In this document: piece by piece, positions 1 to 8,719 of the stretch
How the letters are laid out: each line of letters opens with the position of its first letter
How positions within the stretch are numbered: position 1 is the stretch's first letter
Origin: Maribacter sp.
GTDB taxonomy: Bacteria; Bacteroidota; Bacteroidia; Flavobacteriales; Flavobacteriaceae
Assembly (NCBI GenBank): GCA_024643345.1
Contig: JAHENB010000005.1
Location: 58,567 to 122,566 of the forward strand
DNA length: 64,000 nt
Reading direction: 5' to 3'
Position numbers and translations under genes: made by a program
The notes under the pieces: generated by a model
The model's input: only the letters and a program-made list of their open reading frames with translations
Databases searched by the model: none
Told to the model about the DNA's origin: nothing

Positions 1-160
1 TCTGAAGATTGTTCAGATCCTGGTATAAGAAACCAGATATCGGATTTCAATTCATTGTCCGGTATTCAAAAAAATGCTAAAGCAGTTGATAGCGGTTCAT
101 TTCAATATCATACTTCTTAGTCTTTTTCCGTCAAGTCCTTTTTCAGCTAAACCAAGTGTT

Positions 161-1417
161 ATGTCATATTTATTTACCTCTGAATCGGTTAGTGAAGGCC
201 ACCCTGACAAAGTTGCCGATCAAATCAGTGACGCCCTATTGGACCATTTTTTGGCCTTTGATCCCGAAAGCAAAGTAGCCTGTGAAACATTGGTCACTAC
301 CGGGCAGGTTGTTTTGGCCGGGGAGGTGAAGAGCCATACCTATTTGGATGTGCAGACGATTGCCCGGGACGTCATCAATAAAATTGGCTATACCAAAGGG
401 GAATATCAGTTCAGTGGCGATTCCTGTGGCGTGATTTCCTTGATACACGAGCAATCGCAAGATATCAACCAAGGGGTCGATCGCGGAGCGAAAGAAGATC
501 AGGGTGCCGGAGATCAGGGTATGATGTTCGGATATGCAACCAAGGAAACTTCAAATTATATGCCACTGGCTTTGGATATTTCACACAAGATATTACAGGT
601 TTTGGCGGCACTGCGCAAGGAAAACAAAGCGATAAAGTACCTGCGGCCGGATGCCAAATCGCAAGTGACCATCGAATATTCAGATGATAATGTTCCCCAG
701 CGTATCGATACCATCGTCGTTTCCACCCAACACGATTCATTCGACAAGAACGACACCAAAATGTTATCCAAGATAAAAAAGGACATCTTGGAAATCCTGA
801 TCCCGAAAGTAAAGAAGCAATTGCCCAAAAAAATACAGGACTTATTCGATGATCAAATCACCTATCATATCAATCCTACCGGTAAATTCGTGATTGGAGG
901 ACCCCATGGGGATACCGGATTGACAGGCAGAAAGATCATTGTTGATACCTATGGTGGAAAAGGAGCCCACGGCGGTGGCGCCTTTAGCGGGAAAGACCCG
1001 AGCAAAGTGGACAGAAGCGCTGCCTATGCCGCACGGCATATCGCTAAAAACCTGGTCGCCGCGGGGGTGGCCGATGAGGTTTTGGTACAAGTGAGCTATG
1101 CGATCGGGGTGGTGAAACCTACCTCGATTTTTGTGGATACCTATGGACGTTCCAATGTGAAAATGACCGATGGGGAGATTGCCAAAATAGTGGAGCGATT
1201 ATTCGATATGCGCCCTTTTGCCATTGAAGAACGGTTAAAATTAAGAAACCCCATCTATTTGGAATCTGCTGCGTACGGGCACATGGGCAAGGAGCCAAAA
1301 GTGATTACGAAAGTCTTCGAATCACCATATAACGGTAAAATTGAAAAAACCGTGGAACTCTTTACCTGGGAAAAATTGGATATGCTGGAAAAGGTAAAAG
1401 AAGCCTTCAACCTATAA
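161..1417 (+). CDS. metK: S-adenosylmethionine synthetase
   Basis: MetK condenses ATP and methionine to S-adenosylmethionine in the cytoplasm. The 418-residue protein carries the family signatures [12 protein letters not shown] near the N terminus, [10 protein letters not shown] in the middle and the phosphate-binding [22 protein letters not shown] segment in the last third. The reading frame stays open upstream to position 74, but the family starts [17 protein letters not shown], so the ATG at 161 is chosen. Length is slightly above the usual 380-400 residues, as expected for Bacteroidota. No riboswitch precedes metK; a SAM-I element follows it and governs the next gene. Identification is certain, the exact start very likely. 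Confidence 0.97.
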   Translation: MSYLFTSESVSEGHPDKVADQISDALLDHFLAFDPESKVACETLVTTGQVVLAGEVKSHTYLDVQTIARDVINKIGYTKGEYQFSGDSCGVISLIHEQSQDINQGVDRGAKEDQGAGDQGMMFGYATKETSNYMPLALDISHKILQVLAALRKENKAIKYLRPDAKSQVTIEYSDDNVPQRIDTIVVSTQHDSFDKNDTKMLSKIKKDILEILIPKVKKQLPKKIQDLFDDQITYHINPTGKFVIGGPHGDTGLTGRKIIVDTYGGKGAHGGGAFSGKDPSKVDRSAAYAARHIAKNLVAAGVADEVLVQVSYAIGVVKPTSIFVDTYGRSNVKMTDGEIAKIVERLFDMRPFAIEERLKLRNPIYLESAAYGHMGKEPKVITKVFESPYNGKIEKTVELFTWEKLDMLEKVKEAFNL

Positions 1418-1455
1418 TTTTTTAAAAAAATGCGACATTTTTAATTTCATGCGCA

Positions 1456-1463
1456 TATATTTG
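1456..1463 (+). promoter_or_regulatory. -7 promoter element TATATTTG before SAM riboswitch 1
   Basis: TATATTTG matches the Bacteroidota -7 consensus TAnnTTTG and lies 30 bases before the riboswitch, so transcription would start shortly ahead of it. I see no clear TTG -33 element at the right spacing, so the promoter rests on the -7 match and its position. Confidence 0.5.
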
Positions 1464-1493
1464 CAACCATAAAGTTCAAACACTTATTGAATT

Positions 1494-1601
1494 GTTATCA
1501 AGAAAGGTGGAGGGAGTAGACCCTTTGAAGCCTTAGCAACCCTTTGCAACTTTTGCAAAGAAGGTGCTAAATTCTATCACGCCTATGGTGTGACAGATAA
1601 C
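1494..1601 (+). ncRNA. SAM-I (S-box) riboswitch 1
   Basis: The element has the S-box core: GTTATCAAGAAAGGTGGAGGG at the 5' side, AGACCCTTTGAAGCCTTAGCAACC, and AAGGTGCTAAATTC, followed by a P4-type hairpin (TCACGCC/GGTGTGA). The closing helix P1 is GTTATC (1494-1499) with GATAAC (1596-1601). It lies upstream of O-acetylhomoserine sulfhydrylase, a usual S-box target. SAM binding would lower expression. I see no intrinsic terminator between it and the start codon, so control may be translational: TTCTGT at 1615-1620 is complementary to ACAGAA at 1718-1723, just before the ATG. Confidence 0.92.
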
Positions 1602-1726
1602 GAAAATAAATTACTTCTGTAGTTTTTCGCTTTCTTATAACTTTTTGATTTTACTGGTGCAGTCGTCGATGCCCGTAAGTTTGGATTTTTTAATCGATTT
1701 ATAAACCATTAAAAAAGACAGAAATC

Positions 1727-3019
1727 ATGAGTGATCAAAAATTTGCTACCAATGCCCTTCATGCAGGGCACGAAACCACTGCCCATGGAGGTACCAGGGC
1801 AGTTCCCATCTATCAATCCACTGCTTATGTGTTCAATAATTCTGACCATGCGGCCAATCTTTTTTCCTTGGCGGAGTTTGGGAATATCTATACCAGGATC
1901 AACAACCCTACCAATGATATTTTAGAACAGCGACTGGCTGCACTGGAAGGTGGCATCGCTTCGGTCGTAACCGCTTCGGGAACCGCAGCAACGACAACGG
2001 CACTGCTGGTACTGTTAAAGTCAGGAGATCATATAGTAGCTTCGAACAGTCTATATGGAGGGACATACAACCTATTCAATGTTACCCTGCCCAGACTGGG
2101 TATCACGACCACTTTTGTAGACCCTTCCGACCCCAGTAATTTTGGAAAGGCCGTAAGGGAAAACACCAGAGCCATATTCGTTGAATCTTTGGGGAATCCA
2201 AAATTGGACGTATTGGATTTAAAGGCCATAGCGGCCGAGGCCAAAACCGCCAAAGTACCTTTTATTGTCGATAATACAGTTCCCAGTCCCGCCTTGTTGA
2301 ATCCCATAGCCCACGGCGCCAATATTGTGATCCACTCCCTGACCAAATATATCAATGGCAATGGAACTGCTTTGGGCGGCGCAATTATCGATGCTGGAAC
2401 GTTTGATTGGGCCAATGGAAAATTTCCGGAATTCACCGAACCTTCCGCCGGTTATCATGGGTTGGTTTATCATGAAGCACTTGGAGCTGCCGCATTTATT
2501 GCCAAAGCACGTATTGAGGGCTTAAGGGATTATGGCGGGGCCTTGAGCCCGTTTAATGCCTTCCAAATCATCCAAGGACTTGAAACCTTGCCGATACGCA
2601 TGAAAAAACATAGTGAAAATGCGCTTGCACTTGCACAGTGGTTGCAGGGCAGGAATGAGGTGGCTTGGGTCAATTATCCCGGATTGACAAGCAGCAAATA
2701 TAACGCCCTAGCCCAGACGTATCTTCCCAAGGGACAGAGCGGTATCGTAACATTTGGGGTGAAGGGCGGCTTTGAGTCTGCCAAAAAGATTGCCGATGGC
2801 ACCAAATTGTTCTCCCTGCTGGCCAATATTGGCGATACGAAATCGTTGATCATCCATCCGGCCAGTACGACCCATCAACAATTGGATGATGCGGCACAGG
2901 AATCGACAGGGGTTACCAAAGATTTGATTCGTTTGTCAGTAGGCTTGGAAGATATAGAGGATTTAAAAGCCGATTTAGTATCGGCCTTTGCAACTATTGA
3001 CAAGTCGGTATTTGCCTAA
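1727..3019 (+). CDS. metY: O-acetylhomoserine aminocarboxypropyltransferase (sulfhydrylase)
   Basis: This PLP enzyme of the Cys/Met metabolism family (430 residues) joins O-acetylhomoserine and sulfide to make homocysteine. The PLP lysine is K207 in the HSLTKYINGNG context, and the length and the long insert near residues 230-260 fit the O-acetylhomoserine sulfhydrylase subgroup rather than cystathionine gamma-synthase. It is the first gene after SAM riboswitch 1 and is followed by the fusion that makes its substrate. There is no Shine-Dalgarno sequence. A related but distinct sulfhydrylase lies at 6609-7775. Family assignment is secure; the exact thiol substrate is inferred. Confidence 0.93.
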   Translation: MSDQKFATNALHAGHETTAHGGTRAVPIYQSTAYVFNNSDHAANLFSLAEFGNIYTRINNPTNDILEQRLAALEGGIASVVTASGTAATTTALLVLLKSGDHIVASNSLYGGTYNLFNVTLPRLGITTTFVDPSDPSNFGKAVRENTRAIFVESLGNPKLDVLDLKAIAAEAKTAKVPFIVDNTVPSPALLNPIAHGANIVIHSLTKYINGNGTALGGAIIDAGTFDWANGKFPEFTEPSAGYHGLVYHEALGAAAFIAKARIEGLRDYGGALSPFNAFQIIQGLETLPIRMKKHSENALALAQWLQGRNEVAWVNYPGLTSSKYNALAQTYLPKGQSGIVTFGVKGGFESAKKIADGTKLFSLLANIGDTKSLIIHPASTTHQQLDDAAQESTGVTKDLIRLSVGLEDIEDLKADLVSAFATIDKSVFA

Positions 3020-3044
3020 TTGGAAAATGCATAATACTGCTGGT

Positions 3045-3085
3045 TTGAACGGGGCACTGAATCTTGATTTCTAGGCCCTGTTCAA
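3045..3085 (+). other. Intercistronic stem-loop between metY and the metX-ak-hsd fusion
   Basis: TTGAACGGGGC (3045-3055) pairs with GCCCTGTTCAA (3075-3085) over 11 bp including one G-U pair, around a 19-base loop. No T-run follows, so it is not a standard terminator. It could be an RNA-processing or stability element that separates the two cistrons. Confidence 0.5.
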
Positions 3086-3117
3086 AGCAACGGTAATCAC
3101 AGTTCATATATTGCTTT

Positions 3118-6100
3118 ATGCTACACCATCTGCAACTAAAAAACTATACTACCCTAAACGGGGTATCCCAAGATATCGCACTTTCCTATCAATTGTTCGG
3201 AAAGGCACTCCATACGGCCCCGATCGTTTTGGTGAACCATGCTCTTACGGGCAATTCAAATGTCACGGGAGACGAAGGTTGGTGGGCCTCTCTTGTGGGA
3301 GAGGGCAAATGTATCGATACCAAGAGATACACCGTCCTCGCTTTTAACATACCTGGGAATGGTTACGATCAATTCGTCATCGATAATTACAAAGACTTTG
3401 TTGCCGGGGATGTAGCCCGTATATTTCTTTTGGGTTTAAGACAATTGAACATCAAAAAATTGTTCGCCATCATCGGGGGCTCGCTGGGTGGTGGCATCGC
3501 TTGGGAGATGGCCGCTTTCGATCCTAAGCTTACCGAACATCTAATACCCGTGGCCTCAGATTGGAAATCGACCGATTGGCTTATCGCCAACTGTCAGATA
3601 CAAGAGCAGTTCCTCATCAATTCCAAACAGCCTGTTCACGACGCACGTATGCACGCCATGTTGTGTTATCGAACACCCGAATCGTTCAAGGAACGGTTTA
3701 AAAGGAGTACCAACGAAGAATTGCAGGTTTTCAATGTTGAAAGTTGGTTAATGCACCACGGTAAAAAATTGCAGGAACGTTTTCAACTGTCGGCCTACAA
3801 ATTGATGAACCAATTACTAAAGACCATTGATGTGACCAGAAATGGGGAACAGAATTTCATCAATTTACAGAACAGTGATACGAACATCCATATCATTGGC
3901 GTGGACTCCGATTTGTTTTTTACGGCCAAAGAAAATAAAGAAACCTTTAAACAGTTGGCACAGGCCAAAAGTAATGTCACCTATGGTGAGGTAAGCTCCT
4001 TGCACGGGCATGATGCCTTTTTGATCGAATTTGAACAGATGGAAAAATTGCTCGCCACGGTTTTTAATCCAAATGGAAAATCGGGAAAGATCAAAATCTT
4101 AAAGTTTGGAGGGCGTTCGCTTAGTAACGGGGAGGGATTGGAGCGGGTGCTCGATATCATAGTTGATAAAGTGAATGAAGGTGAAAATATCGCGGTGGTC
4201 CTGTCGGCCAGGGAAAAGGCAACAGATCAGTTAGAGCAACTGCTCGAAAAGGCCGCGAAAGGTCTGGATTACAAGAATGACTTTGAGGCTTTTGAAAAAT
4301 ACCAAAAACATACCTTTACTAATGTAAGCCTCTCGGAAGAATTCAAAGGTCTTGCCAAATTGTTCGAAGGAATATCCCTGCTTGGGGATTACAGTCCAAA
4401 AATCAAAGATGAAGTTTTGGCCTATGGTGAATTGATTTCGGCCAAGCTGATTACCAAATTATTGATCGGGAAAGGGGTTCAGGCCCAGTTATTCGATGCA
4501 AGGGAATTTATGATCACCGATAATACCTTTGGAGATGCCAAATTGTTGGAACCCATTTCCAAAGAAAAGGTTTTGCTGGCGTTTTCCAAGCTAAAAGCCA
4601 ATACCATACCAGTGATTACGGGCTTTATTGGCTCAACCGAAGCAGGTGAAACGACCACCTTAGGAAGAAACGGCAGTAATTATTCTGCCGCTCTGTTGGC
4701 GAATTTTTTGGATGCGGAAGAACTGCAGAACTACACCCATGTCGATGGAATATATACCGCAAATCCCGATTTCGTTCATGAAGCCAGGCGCATTGATAAC
4801 CTTTCTTATGCCGAGGCCAACGAATTGGCCAACTTTGGCGCAACGATCTTGCATGCCAAGACGATCATTCCACTTATCGAAAAAAATATACCGCTTCGTA
4901 TCCTCAATACTTTCAAAAAAGATAATGCGGGTACTTTGATCAGTGCCAAGTCGAGCAAAGAAGGCATCAAATCACTTTCGGTCATTGAAGATGTGGCCAT
5001 GATCAATCTTGAAGGACGCGGACTCCTGGGCAAGGTAGGCATCGATGCCCGTATCTTTAAGGCCTTGGAAGCCAGCAATATTAGTGTAAGCATCATTTCC
5101 CAAGGTTCGTCGGAAAGGGGTATTGGGCTTGTGGTGAAAAGAAATAGGGCGAACCAGGCAAAACTGGCCTTGGACAAGGAATTCAGTACCGATTTTTTGG
5201 CGAAGGACATCAACATGATTTCCGTGGTCAACGATGTTTCGGTGATATCGATCGTTGGTCAAGACTTAAGTACCTTTCACAAACCGTACAATGCACTGAT
5301 CAAAAACCAAATCGTACCGCTTTTGTTCAATAATACCGTATCCGGTAAAAATGTAAGCCTTGTGGTCAAGAGATCCGATCTTCACAAAGCGCTAAATGTA
5401 ATGCACGGTCAAATTTTTGGGATTAGCAAAAAGATAAATTTGGCCGTATTCGGACACGGCAATGTCGGTGGCACCATGATCGATCAAATTTTAAAATCGG
5501 CCACCAGTATCGAGCAGCGTAAGGGACTTGATTTGAACATTTTTGCTGTCGCCAACTCCAAAAAAGTGCTCTTGAACAAAAACGGTATGCCAGAAGATTG
5601 GAAAGCCGCCATAAAGGAGAAAGGTCAATCTTATCAAGTTGACGATATAATTGCATATGCCAAACAACAGCATCTCGAAAACCTTATAGCCGTCGATAAT
5701 ACAGCCAGCCATGATTTTGTGGCCCATTATTTCGACTTGGTTGAAAATGGATTTGACTTGGTTTCCTCTAATAAAATAGCAAATACGCTAGGCTTTGACT
5801 ACTACAAGTTGCTGCGAGACGAATTGGTGAAAAACCAAAAGCAATACCTTTATGAGACTAATGTCGGGGCCGGACTGCCCCTTATCGACACCATTAAATT
5901 ATTGCACCTATCGGGTGAAAACATCACTGGGATCAAAGGGGTGTTTTCGGGCTCATTGAGTTATATCTTCAACACTTTTTCAGAAGTTGATTTGCCCTTC
6001 TCGGCCATTCTTAGAGAAGCAATGGTGAAAGGATTTACGGAGCCCGATCCACGGGAAGACCTGTCCGGTAACGATGTGGGAAGAAAGCTGCTTATTTTGG

Positions 6101-6504
6101 CAAGGGAACTCGACTTGAGAAACGAATTTACTGATATCGATATCGAAAATTTGATCCCCGAGGTCTTGCGAAACGCGACGGTCGACTTTTTCCTAGAGCA
6201 ACTCGATGTTCTCGATGAAGAATTCAATGAAATCAAAAGGAACCAAAAACCCGGTCACGTGTTGCGTTACGTGGGCGACCTCCATGGGGATCTTCAAAAG
6301 GACAAGGGGATTTTAGATGTTAAACTTATTTCCGTTCCCAAAGAAAGTGCCCTTGGGCAGGTAAAAGGGTCCGATTCGATCATTGAGATCTACACAGAAT
6401 CCTATGGCGCCCATCCTTTGGTCATCCAAGGGGCCGGTGCAGGTGCAGCTGTTACCGCAAGGGGTGTTTTTGGCGATATTTTACGGATAGCGGAAAAGGG
6501 ATGA
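3118..6504 (+). CDS. Homoserine O-acetyltransferase / aspartokinase / homoserine dehydrogenase fusion
   Basis: This 1128-residue protein joins three pathway enzymes. Residues ~1-320 are an alpha/beta-hydrolase of the MetX family with nucleophile S122 in GGSLGGG, a VDSD acid-site segment and the SLHGHDAFL histidine motif. Residues ~326-770 are aspartokinase, with KFGGRSL at the start, the HVDGIYTANPDFV substrate segment and ACT-type repeats. Residues ~771-1128 are homoserine dehydrogenase, with the nucleotide-binding GHGNVGG and a C terminus typical of ThrA. Together they could phosphorylate aspartate, reduce aspartate semialdehyde to homoserine and acetylate it; aspartate semialdehyde dehydrogenase is not in the window. 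It follows metY at 98 bases. All three catalytic cores look intact. It is ThrA with an N-terminal MetX domain. Confidence 0.93.
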   Translation: MLHHLQLKNYTTLNGVSQDIALSYQLFGKALHTAPIVLVNHALTGNSNVTGDEGWWASLVGEGKCIDTKRYTVLAFNIPGNGYDQFVIDNYKDFVAGDVARIFLLGLRQLNIKKLFAIIGGSLGGGIAWEMAAFDPKLTEHLIPVASDWKSTDWLIANCQIQEQFLINSKQPVHDARMHAMLCYRTPESFKERFKRSTNEELQVFNVESWLMHHGKKLQERFQLSAYKLMNQLLKTIDVTRNGEQNFINLQNSDTNIHIIGVDSDLFFTAKENKETFKQLAQAKSNVTYGEVSSLHGHDAFLIEFEQMEKLLATVFNPNGKSGKIKILKFGGRSLSNGEGLERVLDIIVDKVNEGENIAVVLSAREKATDQLEQLLEKAAKGLDYKNDFEAFEKYQKHTFTNVSLSEEFKGLAKLFEGISLLGDYSPKIKDEVLAYGELISAKLITKLLIGKGVQAQLFDAREFMITDNTFGDAKLLEPISKEKVLLAFSKLKANTIPVITGFIGSTEAGETTTLGRNGSNYSAALLANFLDAEELQNYTHVDGIYTANPDFVHEARRIDNLSYAEANELANFGATILHAKTIIPLIEKNIPLRILNTFKKDNAGTLISAKSSKEGIKSLSVIEDVAMINLEGRGLLGKVGIDARIFKALEASNISVSIISQGSSERGIGLVVKRNRANQAKLALDKEFSTDFLAKDINMISVVNDVSVISIVGQDLSTFHKPYNALIKNQIVPLLFNNTVSGKNVSLVVKRSDLHKALNVMHGQIFGISKKINLAVFGHGNVGGTMIDQILKSATSIEQRKGLDLNIFAVANSKKVLLNKNGMPEDWKAAIKEKGQSYQVDDIIAYAKQQHLENLIAVDNTASHDFVAHYFDLVENGFDLVSSNKIANTLGFDYYKLLRDELVKNQKQYLYETNVGAGLPLIDTIKLLHLSGENITGIKGVFSGSLSYIFNTFSEVDLPFSAILREAMVKGFTEPDPREDLSGNDVGRKLLILARELDLRNEFTDIDIENLIPEVLRNATVDFFLEQLDVLDEEFNEIKRNQKPGHVLRYVGDLHGDLQKDKGILDVKLISVPKESALGQVKGSDSIIEIYTESYGAHPLVIQGAGAGAAVTARGVFGDILRIAEKG

Positions 6505-6608
6505 CCTTTTGGTAAATGATGTTACTGCGGTCGATGGGTCAACAAGTAAAAAAAACGGGAGGATCGTAAACTGCCAAGCATGGCGTTCTACATTAAAGAA
6601 GAAAAGAT

Positions 6609-7775
6609 ATGAAAACCAATAAATTCGAGACCAATGCTATAAGAAGCCAATTGGGACGTACCCAATTTTTGGAGCATTCCGTACCGATTTACCTCACTTC
6701 GAGTTTTGTATTTGAGGATGCGGAAGACATGAGGGCATCTTTTGCCGAAGAAAAAGAGCGTAACATATACTCTCGATATTCGAATCCCAACGCTTCCGAA
6801 TTCATAGAAAAAGTCTGTCAGATGGAGGGCGCCGAGAACGGGTTTGCTTTTGCCTCGGGAATGGCTGCGGTTTTTTCCACTTTTGCGGCCTTGTTGAACA
6901 GCGGTGATCATATGCTTTCTGCCCGGAACATTTTTGGATCCACGCATTCATTGTTGACCAATTTTTTCCCAAAATGGAATATCGACCACACCTATTTCAA
7001 GATTGATGATTTGGACAGCGTGGAAGCGCTTATCACCCCTAAAACGAAACTGATTTATGCGGAAACGCCCACCAACCCCGGGGTAGATATTTTGGATTTG
7101 GAAAAATTGGGGCGCATTGCGAAAAGGAACAAGCTCATTTTGGTCATCGATAACTGTTTTGCCTCTCCCTACTTGCAACAGCCCATTAAATTTGGGGCCG
7201 ACCTTGTCATCCATTCCGGAACCAAACTGATGGATGGTCAGGGGCGGGTACTGGCCGGGATTACCGTAGGGAACAAAGAGCTGATCGACCGCATTTACCG
7301 ATTTTCAAGAATTACAGGTCCGGCCCTATCACCGTTCAATGCTTGGATTTTGTCCAAGAGTTTGGAAACATTAGCGATACGGGTCGACCGCCATTGTGAA
7401 AATGCCTTGCGCTTGGCAACATTTCTTGAAAGCCATAATAAAGTAAATTGGGTCAAGTACCCTTTTTTGAAATCGCACCCCAAATATGCAATAGCAAAAA
7501 AGCAAATGAAAGCCGGAGGATGTGTTGTCGCGTTTGAGGTCAAGGGAGGCCTGGAAGCAGGAAGACGTTTCTTTGATGCCATAAAAATGCTATCATTGTC
7601 GGCCAATTTAGGAGATTCAAGGAGTATCGTTACCCATCCAGCATCAACGACGCACAGTAAGCTATCGGCAAAGGAAAGGGAAGAAACCGGCATTACAGAC
7701 GGTATGGTCCGCATTTCGGTCGGTTTGGAGCATATCGATGATATCATTGCCGATATCGAACAGGCCTTAAGATAA
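6609..7775 (+). CDS. metZ: Trans-sulfuration family PLP enzyme, likely homoserine-ester sulfhydrylase (MetZ-like)
   Basis: The 388-residue protein belongs to the Cys/Met metabolism PLP family. Its PLP lysine is K206 in HSGTKLMDGQG, and the N terminus (ETNAIRSQ, then SVPIYLTSSFVFEDAEDM) matches proteins annotated as O-succinylhomoserine sulfhydrylase, MetZ. Because the neighbour makes O-acetylhomoserine, the natural substrate here is probably the acetyl ester. Cystathionine gamma-synthase or lyase activity cannot be excluded from sequence. It follows the fusion gene by about 100 bases and probably belongs to the same transcript. The window therefore holds two sulfhydrylase-like enzymes, metY and this one. 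Confidence 0.85.
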   Translation: MKTNKFETNAIRSQLGRTQFLEHSVPIYLTSSFVFEDAEDMRASFAEEKERNIYSRYSNPNASEFIEKVCQMEGAENGFAFASGMAAVFSTFAALLNSGDHMLSARNIFGSTHSLLTNFFPKWNIDHTYFKIDDLDSVEALITPKTKLIYAETPTNPGVDILDLEKLGRIAKRNKLILVIDNCFASPYLQQPIKFGADLVIHSGTKLMDGQGRVLAGITVGNKELIDRIYRFSRITGPALSPFNAWILSKSLETLAIRVDRHCENALRLATFLESHNKVNWVKYPFLKSHPKYAIAKKQMKAGGCVVAFEVKGGLEAGRRFFDAIKMLSLSANLGDSRSIVTHPASTTHSKLSAKEREETGITDGMVRISVGLEHIDDIIADIEQALR

Positions 7776-7829
7776 GATCACCAAGAGGAGGTCGGCAAAT
7801 TCGTGCCACCTATAAATGTTAATTTTCGC

Positions 7830-7837
7830 TATCTTCG
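7830..7837 (+). promoter_or_regulatory. -7 element TATCTTCG of the rrf2 gene
   Basis: TATCTTCG fits TAnnTTnG and ends only four bases before the ATG at 7842. If used, transcription would begin at or next to the start codon, giving a leaderless or nearly leaderless mRNA. It also argues against the upstream in-frame GTG at 7803 as start. Confidence 0.45.
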
Positions 7838-7841
7838 TACC

Positions 7842-8261
7842 ATGCTCTCGAAGAAGACGAAATATGGTTTAAAGGCCCTGACTTATTTAGCCGGACAGAT
7901 GGATAATAAGCCAGTTCAAATTGCCGAGATTGCGCAGCATGAGAACATATCGCAAAAGTTTTTGGAAAGCATCTTGCTCAGTCTAAGAAAAACTGGTTTT
8001 TTAGGCTCGAAAAAGGGGAAAGGCGGAGGCTATTACCTGATCAAAAACCCCAAGGAAATCTTGATGACCGATGTAATGCGCATTTTGGAAGGACCTATTG
8101 CCATGGTACCTTGCGTTAGCCTAAATTTCTATGAGAAGTGCAGTGATTGTCCGGATGAAAAAACCTGTTCCGTGCATGCGTTGATGTTAAAAGTGAGGGA
8201 TAGCGCCCTAGTGGTATACCGAAACAATACCTTGGCCGACTTGGTCATTGATCGTTCCTGA
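7842..8261 (+). CDS. Rrf2-family transcriptional regulator, probable sulfur-assimilation regulator
   Basis: This 139-residue winged-helix protein has the Rrf2 signatures KTKYGLKAL at the N terminus and SKKGKGGGYYL in the wing. Four cysteines and a histidine cluster at C91, C100, C103, C109 and H112. That resembles the iron-sulfur ligand region of IscR and NsrR in general form, though the spacing (CX8CX2CX5CX2H) differs from IscR. The ATG at 7842 is preferred because the Rrf2 domain begins there. The gene sits just upstream of DUF2061-cysH and the sulfite reductase operon. Three copies of a 25-bp dyad near those genes (8321, 8401, 9639) are the likely binding sites. Whether it senses Fe-S state, cysteine pools or O-acetylserine is not shown. 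Confidence 0.9.
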   Translation: MLSKKTKYGLKALTYLAGQMDNKPVQIAEIAQHENISQKFLESILLSLRKTGFLGSKKGKGGGYYLIKNPKEILMTDVMRILEGPIAMVPCVSLNFYEKCSDCPDEKTCSVHALMLKVRDSALVVYRNNTLADLVIDRS

Positions 8262-8320
8262 TTTATCTTAATATATATTAAATCTATTGCATTTTCTTCA
8301 ATTAATATGGCCCATCTTTA

Positions 8321-8345
8321 TTAATCTATTAAATCTATAGGATAA
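8321..8345. promoter_or_regulatory. Candidate Rrf2 operator, site A
   Basis: Dyad with half-sites TTAATCTAT and ATAGGATAA separated by a 7-bp A+T-rich spacer. It shares length, spacer and arm sequence with sites B and C. It starts exactly 80 bp before site B, upstream of the DUF2061-cysH promoter region. Confidence 0.65.
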
Positions 8346-8391
8346 TTATAAAAAAATCAAGTCCAGCAAGAGCATTGCAATATTTTTATGT

Positions 8392-8399
8392 TATTTTTG
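8392..8399 (+). promoter_or_regulatory. Candidate -7 element TATTTTTG of the DUF2061-cysH transcript
   Basis: TATTTTTG matches TAnnTTTG. It would place the transcription start about 8404-8407, inside operator site B, a position suited to repression. The nearest TTG upstream (8375-8377) is only 14 bases away, shorter than the usual 17-23, so the assignment is tentative. Confidence 0.4.
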
Positions 8400-8400
8400 T

Positions 8401-8425
8401 TTACTCTATTAAAAAGATAGGGTAA
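8401..8425. promoter_or_regulatory. Candidate Rrf2 operator, site B
   Basis: Dyad with half-sites TTACTCTAT and ATAGGGTAA, 7-bp spacer, arms complementary except at one position. It lies 18 bp before the DUF2061 start codon and over the predicted transcription start. Confidence 0.7.
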
Positions 8426-8443
8426 TAAGATTTAATTAAAAGG

Positions 8444-8707
8444 ATGATTGCCGACCAATTTATTTTAGCTGCAGCGAGCACCAAGAAACCATATGTAATC
8501 GATAGAAGATCTGAACGGCCTTTGCGTAGCATTGCCAAATCGATCAGCTGGCGATTGATCGGTACGCTCGATACGATACTGATTTCTTGGGTCATAACAG
8601 GAAAAGTTGGACTGGCGCTCTCCATTGGAGCGGTAGAACTATTTACCAAAATGTTACTTTATTTCTTTCATGAGCGCATCTGGAACCAAATTGGTTGGGG
8701 AAAATAA
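8444..8707 (+). CDS. DUF2061 membrane protein
   Basis: The 87-residue protein matches DUF2061: a basic N terminus, then SISWRLIGTLDT, a first membrane segment (about residues 42-62), an AVELFTKMLLYF segment and a closing HERIW motif. Two transmembrane helices are likely. Its biochemical role is not known; the family is repeatedly found next to sulfate-reduction genes and is here 12 bases upstream of cysH, so a link to sulfate or sulfite handling is inferred. Two candidate Rrf2 operators lie directly upstream. Confidence 0.85.
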   Translation: MIADQFILAAASTKKPYVIDRRSERPLRSIAKSISWRLIGTLDTILISWVITGKVGLALSIGAVELFTKMLLYFFHERIWNQIGWGK

Positions 8708-8719
8708 TTAATATAAAAC

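Noticed and set aside
1..120. Open frames at the left edge (plus strand 1-120; a minus-strand frame beginning TTGAAA at position 50)
   Set aside because: Both are too short at the window edge to recognise, and neither resembles a known protein. The minus-strand one could be the start of a divergent gene but cannot be supported here.
74..160. Upstream extension of metK from ATG 74
   Set aside because: MetK proteins begin at the [17 protein letters not shown] segment; the extension has no family counterpart.
1676..1683. TAAGTTTG as a second promoter between riboswitch 1 and metY
   Set aside because: It matches TAnnTTTG, but the nearest TTG is 28 bases upstream, and a promoter here would bypass the riboswitch.
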